Shown here: in pieces, positions 57,803-64,000 of the stretch
Position numbering within the stretch: the stretch's first letter is position 1
Layout: every line of letters begins with the position of its first letter
Assembly (NCBI GenBank): GCA_024760905.1
Contig: CM045745.1
Location: 3,532,282-3,596,281 of the forward strand
Length of the DNA stretch: 64,000 bases
Reading direction: 5' to 3'
From: Plotosus lineatus
Lineage: Eukaryota > Chordata > Actinopteri > Siluriformes > Plotosidae
Notes under the pieces: model-generated
The model's input: the letters and a program-made list of their open reading frames with translations, nothing else
Told to the model about the DNA's origin: nothing
The model's database searches: none
Translations under genes and position numbers: made by a program

Positions 57803-59090
57803 AGGATTTTGAAACATTCATGCTTACAATTGATAGATTTGTGTGGGTGCTGTCAAAAGTTGAGTCTCATTACCTGTGCAGTGGGAATATATATATTATA
57901 TAAGTATATAAAACATGGAGTGTGAATTCAAACAATTTATTCGAGTATTTCAGTAAATGTATCCTGTTGATCCAGACACTTTTCAGATGAAATAAAACTT
58001 TCGTTCCAAGAATTCAGCAACAAAACAAGCACAGCAGTAAAGAAATATTAAAAATTTCTGTAAAGCTTAAGAGCCTAATGATCTAATAGTCAGTTTTCAG
58101 GTGCTCGAAACAGCGCTGTTGTTGTTGTTGTTCATGATGCTGTTGTTAGTGATTTTCATTGAAGATGCATAAAAATAAATTACTGTCTGAAATATTTACT
58201 ACTGTTGCACAAGAACTGAACTGCAACTTACAAATGGTCCACGATAAATATACTCTAGTGCGATAGTTTAAAAAAAATATCAAGAACGGGAATAAAATAC
58301 TTTTGTTGCAGATGTTTCAGTCCAGATTGGATGTTCCTCAGTGAAAAATGAAGCATGTACACTCTGACATTTGATGTAAAAGGTTGCTTGACAGCTGATT
58401 AGTGATCTAGAGATTAATTAGTTAAGCGAAAGCAAATTACCTGCAGGCTAAATACCAAACACTTCAATGAGTATAATTAATTTAGTACAGACCTAAAATT
58501 CATTAAAACCCAAGTAATATCTAATTCTTCATTTAGACCATTGGGATGTCATGTTTAAAGATGGACGATATAGCTGAATTTGCAGTGGTGGCCTGGTGGT
58601 AAGGTGCTGGATCACTGATCCCAAGGTTAGGAGTTCAAGCCCCACTCTCAACAGCGTGTTACCGTCCCCCCAGTGCAGCTAACTGGGTTATCAGAGGCTG
58701 GTCATGTCTCTCACTGTCTATGATGTAAGGTGTAAAAGAACCATTGCTGATTTTTTACAACAGCAGCCGCATAACAATCAGCATGTTTCTGCCCTGCGAT
58801 GGCCCGGTGAGCTGTCTAGGGTGTACTCTGCCCTTGTCCAGAGTCAGTTGAGATGGGTGCCAGCCTTCCCATAACCCTAATTAGGATTAAGTGGTTACAG
58901 AAAATGAATGAATGAATGAATATACCTGCAATCACATTGGAGTAAAGTTTGATTCACATTTCCACCACACCACTTAGGAATAATTATACACATTCCACAG
59001 AATCCCAAATCTGAACTTGAATGATACCATGTCTGTTGATTTAGGGCCATGTTAGTTGATTTAGGATCAGAACAGCAAATAGTACCTTTC
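57803..59090 (-). repeat. Inverted copy of the post-V cassette region
   Basis: Reverse complement of about 2560-4570 (and 28090-29880): TTTTGAAACATTCATGCTTAC, (GTT)n at 58118-58131, the spacer, a SINE, the fish repeat, and the end of the Penelope nuclease (58980-59085). It has no palindrome and only a short TA tract (57890-57912). Confidence 0.85.
58585..58790 (+). mobile_element. tRNA-derived SINE, partial, plus strand
   Basis: TGGTGGCCTGGTGGTAAGG-type head and AACTGGGTTATCAGAGG body; the inverted counterpart of the 3169 and 28875 copies. Confidence 0.75.
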
Positions 59091-60640
59091 CATCTTCCAA
59101 GAACACTTCTGTCATCAGCCAACACGTTTCCCTCTCTGTCCTTAATCAATCTAACTTGCTGCACGTCCTTCCCATTTCTATTTCTCTGCTGTGCCAACCT
59201 ATATAAATCATTTTCTCCCTCTTTACTGTCCAACTTAGCATAAAAGTCATCATACGCCCTCTTTTTGGCCTTTGACACCGCTCCCTTCGCCTTACACTGT
59301 GTCTCCCTGTACTCCTGTTTACTCTCTTCGGTCCTCTCAATGTCCCACTTCTTCTGAGCTAACCTCTTCCTTTGTACACACTCCTGCACTTCCTCATTCC
59401 ACCAACAAGTCTCCTTATCTACTTTCCTTCCAGAGGACACACCAAGTATTCTCCTATCTGTCTCCCTGATCACATTAGCTGTAGTTGTCCAGTCATCTGG
59501 AAGCACTTCCTGACTACCCAAAGCCTGTTTCAACTCCTCCTTGAAGACAACACGGCACTCTTCCCTTTTCAGCTTCCACCACTTTGTCTTCTGCTCTGCC
59601 TTTGCCTTTTTCACCTTTCTCACCATCAGAGTCATCCTGCACACCACCATCCTATGCTGTTTGGCAACACTCTCACCCACTATGACTTTGCAGTCACTGA
59701 CTTCCTTCAAATTACATCGCCTGCACAAGATGTAGACTACCTGTGTGCTCCTACCTCCGCTTTTATAAGTCACCCTATGCTCCTGTTTCTTCTGGAAGAA
59801 AGTATTCACCACAGCCATTTCCATCCTTTTTGCAAAATCTACCAACATCTGTGCTTCTGCGTTCCTGTCCTGGATACCAAACCTACCCATCACTTCCTCG
59901 TCCCCTCTGTTTCCTGCACCAACATGTCCATTGAAGTCTGCACCAATAACCACTCTTTCACCTCTGGGGGGACTCTGCATCACTTCATCTCTTCTAGCTC
60001 ACATCCTGCCTGTGGGGCATAAGCACTAACAACATTGAGCATTACACCTTCAATTTCTAACTTGAGACTCATCACTCTGTCTGACACTCTTCACTTTTAG
60101 AACATTCCTGACAAACTCCTCCTTCAAGATGACTCCTACTCCATTTCTCTTCCCATCCACACCATGATAAAACAGCTTAAACCCTGCTCCTAAGCTTTTA
60201 GCTTTGCTACCTTTCCACCTGGTCTCCTGAACACACAGTATGTCCACCTTCCTCCTCTGCATCATGTCAGCCAGCTCTCTACCTTTTCTTTGCATAGTTC
60301 CAACATTCAAAGTCCCCACTCTCAGTCCTAGACTCATGCCTTTCCTCTTCGCTCTCTGCCTACGGACACGCCTCCCACGTCTCCTTCTTTGACGTCTTCG
60401 ACCAACAGTAGTCCAATTTCCATCAGCACCCTGTTGATTAACAGCACTGATGGTGGTCGTTGTTAACCCGGGCCTCGACCGATCCGGTATGGGGGTCGTA
60501 CTTCTGATTTGCATCATAAATATTTGGCATTGGTTTTATGTTGGATGCCCTTCCTGACACAACCCTCTGCATTTCTCCGGGCTTGGGACCGGCATGAGGG
60601 GAAGAGACACTGGTTAGTGCCCCCCCCACCTCATGGCTGC
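59091..60640 (-). pseudogene. RTE-type LINE family A, copy h (5' half)
   Basis: Antisense, 3'-truncated at a join with Penelope sequence (ATAGTAC/CTTTCC). ORF 58895-59983: MMQSPPRGERVVIGADFNGH, STQVVYILCRR, WWNEEVQECVQRKRLAQKK, SVLGRWKG. The part right of about 59405 is the tandem duplicate of copy g and shares its defects (loss of codons after DEVMQS, shift near 60090); the part left of it is a different LINE. Confidence 0.88.
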
Positions 60641-60729
60641 ATTTTTCTGGATACAGTTTGTAATAGGAAAAGCACAGTGTACTCTTAACCACACCCACAG
60701 CCTGTAATAGAGGTTTTTGAACATTAATC

Positions 60730-61067
60730 TAGGGGCAGTTGTGGTTTAGTTGTATGGGGTGCTGGGTTGCTGATCCAAAGGTTGGGGGTTTGAGTCCCAC
60801 TCTCCACAAGGTTGTCACCCCCCCCTTACACACACACACACACACAGTGCAGCTAACTGGGTTATCAAAGGCAGGCCATGTCTCTCACTGTCTTTGGTGA
60901 GAGACGCGTAAAAGAACCGGCTGCAAAGCCATCAGCGTGTTTCTGTCCCTTGCTAAAGGGTTGTGTCAGGAAGGGCATTCCACAAAAACCTATGCCAAAT
61001 CAAACGTGTGAATCATTCACTGTGGTGACCCCTGATAAAGGAAAAAAGCCAAAAGGAAATCTTTCAA
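60730..61067 (+). mobile_element. tRNA-derived SINE, duplicate
   Basis: Duplicate of 54400-54735; keeps GACGCGTAAAAGAACC where the left copy has lost bases. Confidence 0.85.
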
Positions 61068-61082
61068 TCTAGCTGCCACTCT

Positions 61083-61423
61083 TCTTCCGGCATTTTCCCT
61101 TTCTCAGAAGTCGACACAGTGACTCATCTGAATCGCATGTTTGATTTGTCATAGGTTTTTACGTCAGATGCCCTTCCCGACACAACCCTTTAGCAAGAGA
61201 CAGAAACACGCTGCCGGCTATGTAGCTACTCTTTATGAAAGTCAGCAATGGTTCTTTTACATGAATCTCTCACCACAGACAGTGACAGACATGGCCGGCC
61301 TTTGATCACTCAGTTAATTGCACTGGGCAAACAATGACAACCTTGTGGAAAGTGGGACTCGATCCCCCAACCTTAGGATCAGCGATCCAGCGCCCTTTAC
61401 CACCAAGCCACCATTGGCCTCAG
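61083..61423 (-). mobile_element. tRNA-derived SINE, duplicate inverted neighbour
   Basis: Duplicate of 54751-55089 with the same 15-bp flanks (61068-61082, 61424-61438). Confidence 0.88.
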
Positions 61424-61438
61424 TCTAGCTGCCACTCT

Positions 61439-61680
61439 ATTAGTCTCAAAAAAGATTTGCCTTACAATCCGTTTCTCAGGACTAGGAGTATTTATAACAC
61501 AGATGAGGATTTTCGATTCAAGGCTCATAAACTCTTAACTGCAATTAGGGGCTTTCCCTTCCCAAGATATTTTTAAACAAGCAAAAGTTTCTGTGAAAAT
61601 TAGAAATGAATGACTTATCAATCATAGACCTAAAAACATATCATTTTCACCATGTGGACATGATATATGCAGTGAGAGAG
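61439..61680 (+). mobile_element. Penelope-like element remnant, duplicate
   Basis: NPFLRTRSIYNTDEDFRFKA as in 55105-55345. Confidence 0.55.
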
Positions 61681-61683
61681 ATT

Positions 61684-61804
61684 TCCTTTCAGCTTTTTCC
61701 CTTAATCAGGGATCGCCACAGCAAATGATTTGCATGTTTGATTTGGCATCAGTTTTTACGTCGGATGGCCTTCCTGACACAACCCTTTCGCAAGGGACAG
61801 AAAC
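61684..61804 (-). mobile_element. tRNA-derived SINE 3' part, duplicate
   Basis: Duplicate of 55350-55470. Confidence 0.7.
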
Positions 61805-61924
61805 ACGCTGGTGAAGAAAGTGAAGAAGGTATAGCAGAAGACACAGTGGTGGAAGCTAAAAAATAAAGAGGGTCGTGTTGTGTTCAAGAAGGAGATAAAG
61901 CAGGCTTTGGGTTGTCAGGAAGTG
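61805..61924 (+). pseudogene. RTE LINE family A fragment, duplicate
   Basis: Duplicate of 55471-55590, with the same stop after VKKVKKV. Confidence 0.8.
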
Positions 61925-63888
61925 CTTGTCTGGTTTGGATCCATGTCTGGATTTGGGCAGAGGGTCAGCTGATGGTGACCAGCGCCGGGCGAATGAATTA
62001 AACTGTTACTTCACCAGGTTTGATTCTCCCCCCCTCCCCCTCTGCCCCCTTCCCGTTCCATCCCTCTTCACAGGTCTCCAGACCAGCAGACACCTCCCCT
62101 CTTCCCAGGCCAACTTCACTTGACTGCTACAGCCCGACAGACACATCCTCCTCCCTCTGCAGCCCACCCCAGCCCCCCCTCTCCCTCACATCAGACCAGG
62201 TGAGGAGACAGCTGAGGCGACAAAATCAGAGGAAATCTGCAGGACCAGATGGCATCAGTCCCAGGCTGCTGAGGACCTGCGCGGACCAGCTCTGTGAGGT
62301 CCTATGCCACCTGTACAACCTGAGCCTCAGCCTGGAGAAGGTTCCTGTCCTGTGGAAGACCTGTGAGGTTCCGGTTCCCAAAACAGCTCAAGCGAAGGAA
62401 CCGGCCCACTATAGACCTGTCGGCCTGACCTCCCACCTCATGAAGACCATAGAAAGGCTCCTCCTCAAACACCTCCACTCTATGGTGAGCCCCACCCTAG
62501 TCCCGCTGCAGTTTGCCTACAGGCCCAACATCGGGGTAGAAGAGGCCGTCATCTACCTTCTGCAGCGGGCGCTCACCCACCTGGAGATCGCCGGCAGCGC
62601 TGTGAGGTCATGTTCTTTGACTTCTCCAGCGCCTTCAACACCATCAGGCCAGCACTTCTGCGGGGGAAGCTGGAGGATGTGGGAGTGGACGGACATCTTG
62701 CTGCCTGGATTATCGACTACCTCACTGACCGTCCACAGTACGTGCGGCTGCACGGCTGTAAGTCAAAGGTGGCAGTCTGCAGCATGAGGGCACCCCAGGG
62801 CACCATACCCCAGGGCACCATCCTCTCACCCTTCCTTTTCACCATTTACACCTCAGACTTCACCTATAGCACAGACAGCTGCCACCTCCAGAAGTTCTCG
62901 GACGACTCCGCCATCATTGGCCGTGTGTCAGAAGGGAACGAGCTGGAGTACCGGTCGGTCATCGTTGACTTCATGGACTGGTGTGAGCGCAACCACCTGT
63001 ACTTGAACACTAGGAAGACAAAGGAGATGGTGGTCGACTTCAGGAGAGGCACTCTAAGACAGACACACACACACACACACACACACACATGGTGAACATC
63101 CAGGGACAGGACATTGAGACAGTGGACAGTTTCAAGTACCTGGGCGTTCACCTTAACAATAAACTGGACTGGTCCCACAACACTAATGCCCTGTACAAGA
63201 AGGGCCAGAGTCGCCTCCACCTTCTGAGGAGACTTAGGTCCTTCGGAGTATGCAGACCTCTGCTCAGGACATTTTATGACTCTGTGGTAGCCTCTGCAAT
63301 CCTCTACGCTGCCATCTGCTGGGCCCCGGACAGCACAGAGCGGGACAGAAAGAAACTGAACAAGCTGGTCAGGAGGGCCAGCGCTGTCCTGGGCTGCCCA
63401 CTGGACTCTGTGGAGGAGGTGGGTGAGAGAAAGATGGTAAGCCAAGCCCACATCCATCATGGTCAACACCTCTCACCCACTGCACCAGACTGTAGAGGAG
63501 CTGAGTAGCTCCTTCAGTGGACGACTGAGACATCCTCAGTGCAGGAAGGAGCGCTACCGCAGATCTTTCATTCCCACCGCTGTCAGACTGTACAATGCCA
63601 CTTTGTAACTGTCTGTTAAAAAAACGGTTATGTGCAATAAAAACCCCGTGCACTTTAATCAACCACATCTACCCCACTGACTGTGAACCATATCAACCCA
63701 TCGACTCTGCCCTCAGATACATGTACACTTGAACTTGAACACTTGTATGTATGTGTGTATGTATGTATGTATGTATATGTATTATTGTATATGTATCTAT
63801 TTTGCACCCCCTACTGATGGTCCCTCAAGAACCTGTAACAGTGAATTTCTCCATTGTGAGATTAATAAAGTTGTATCTTATCTTATCT
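61925..63888 (+). pseudogene. L2-type LINE, duplicate, frameshifted
   Basis: Same RT as 55686-57191, but one G is lost at GTGAGGTCATG (about 62607), so the frame breaks between LEIAGSAVR and MFFDFSSAF, and a shorter (AC)n breaks it again before VNIQGQDIETV. Open pieces: 62020-62787, 62610-63095, 63089-63508. The 3' UTR is as in the left copy. Confidence 0.88.
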
Positions 63889-64000
63889 TCCAGATGACTG
63901 GACAACTACAGATAATGTGATCAGGGAGATAGGTAGGAGAGTACTTGGCGTGTCATCTGGAAGGACAGGAAGGAGACTTGGTGGTGGAATGAGGAAGTGC
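63889..64000 (+). pseudogene. RTE LINE family A fragment, duplicate, cut by window end
   Basis: Duplicate of 57572 onward; the window ends inside it. Confidence 0.75.

Larger units (their letters stand above)
53075..59404. repeat. Tandem duplication, left unit (about 6.33 kb)
   Basis: From about 53075 onward the sequence repeats at about 59405 with near identity to the window end. Offsets are 6329-6334 in most of the unit and 6317 after the (AC)n tract. To the left of 53075 and 59405 the two LINE copies differ clearly, so the join lies within LINE sequence. Confidence 0.9.
59405..64000. repeat. Tandem duplication, right unit (cut by window end)
   Basis: Repeats 53075-57670 in the same order: LINE 5' half, Penelope piece, SINE pair, Penelope RT end, SINE piece, LINE fragment, L2, LINE fragment. 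Differs by few substitutions and small indels. Confidence 0.9.

Noticed and set aside
63369..63668. Antisense ORFs opposite the L2 reverse transcriptase
   Set aside because: Shadows of GC-rich RT codons without any recognisable domain.

Overview
This window is teleost fish genomic DNA. It has vertebrate T-cell-receptor-style split V genes with recombination signals, fish-type LINEs, Penelope, Tc1, hAT and THAP elements, tRNA-headed SINEs and many (CA)n/(TA)n tracts. There are no operons, no rRNA and no free-standing tRNA genes. The species cannot be named from the sequence.

The host genes are four closely related germline V segments, all on the + strand, best read as T-cell receptor gamma variable genes (V1 709-1147, V2 16326-16764, V3 24317-24752, V4 49605-50042). 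Each has a 43-nt leader exon, a short GT-AG intron, a V exon with the conserved Cys/Trp/Cys framework ending in YYCASW, and a recombination signal (heptamer, 22-nt spacer, nonamer). No J or C segment was found, so this is the interior of a V array whose J/C part lies outside.

Everything else is transposon-derived, and it has been amplified together with the V genes. A recurrent cassette can be recognised: minus-strand RTE-type LINE, tRNA-SINE, C2H2/PB1-like gene, THAP/SWIM element, hAT element, V gene, Penelope-like element (with Tc1 in one copy), fish repeats, SINE and microsatellites, Tigger-like foldback element, plus-strand RTE LINE. Parts occur at 1-8486 (V1 side), 8487-17228 (V2), 17236-35345 (V3) and 43562-50533 (V4), each with its own deletions and later insertions. 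An inverted fragment lies at 57803-59090. The right edge (53075-64000) is a recent tandem duplication with a unit of about 6.33 kb, whose join lies inside LINE sequence.

The most interesting non-host feature is a DNA transposon at 12325-14614. It carries two THAP zinc-finger ORFs, a P2X7-intracellular-domain-like zinc motif and the first exon of a SWIM/YqaJ-type gene. It is bounded by AGGGGAAATGAA inverted termini and TTAA, and it sits inside a C2H2 exon that becomes continuous when one TTAA is kept. Other highlights are an uninterrupted 998-codon RTE LINE (40530-43526), a foldback element that has captured a LINE endonuclease fragment (5266-5712 and 30577-31023), and a 90-bp palindrome between TA microsatellites (4213-4407). 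Boundaries of old elements are approximate, and family names come from recognising motifs, not from database searches.
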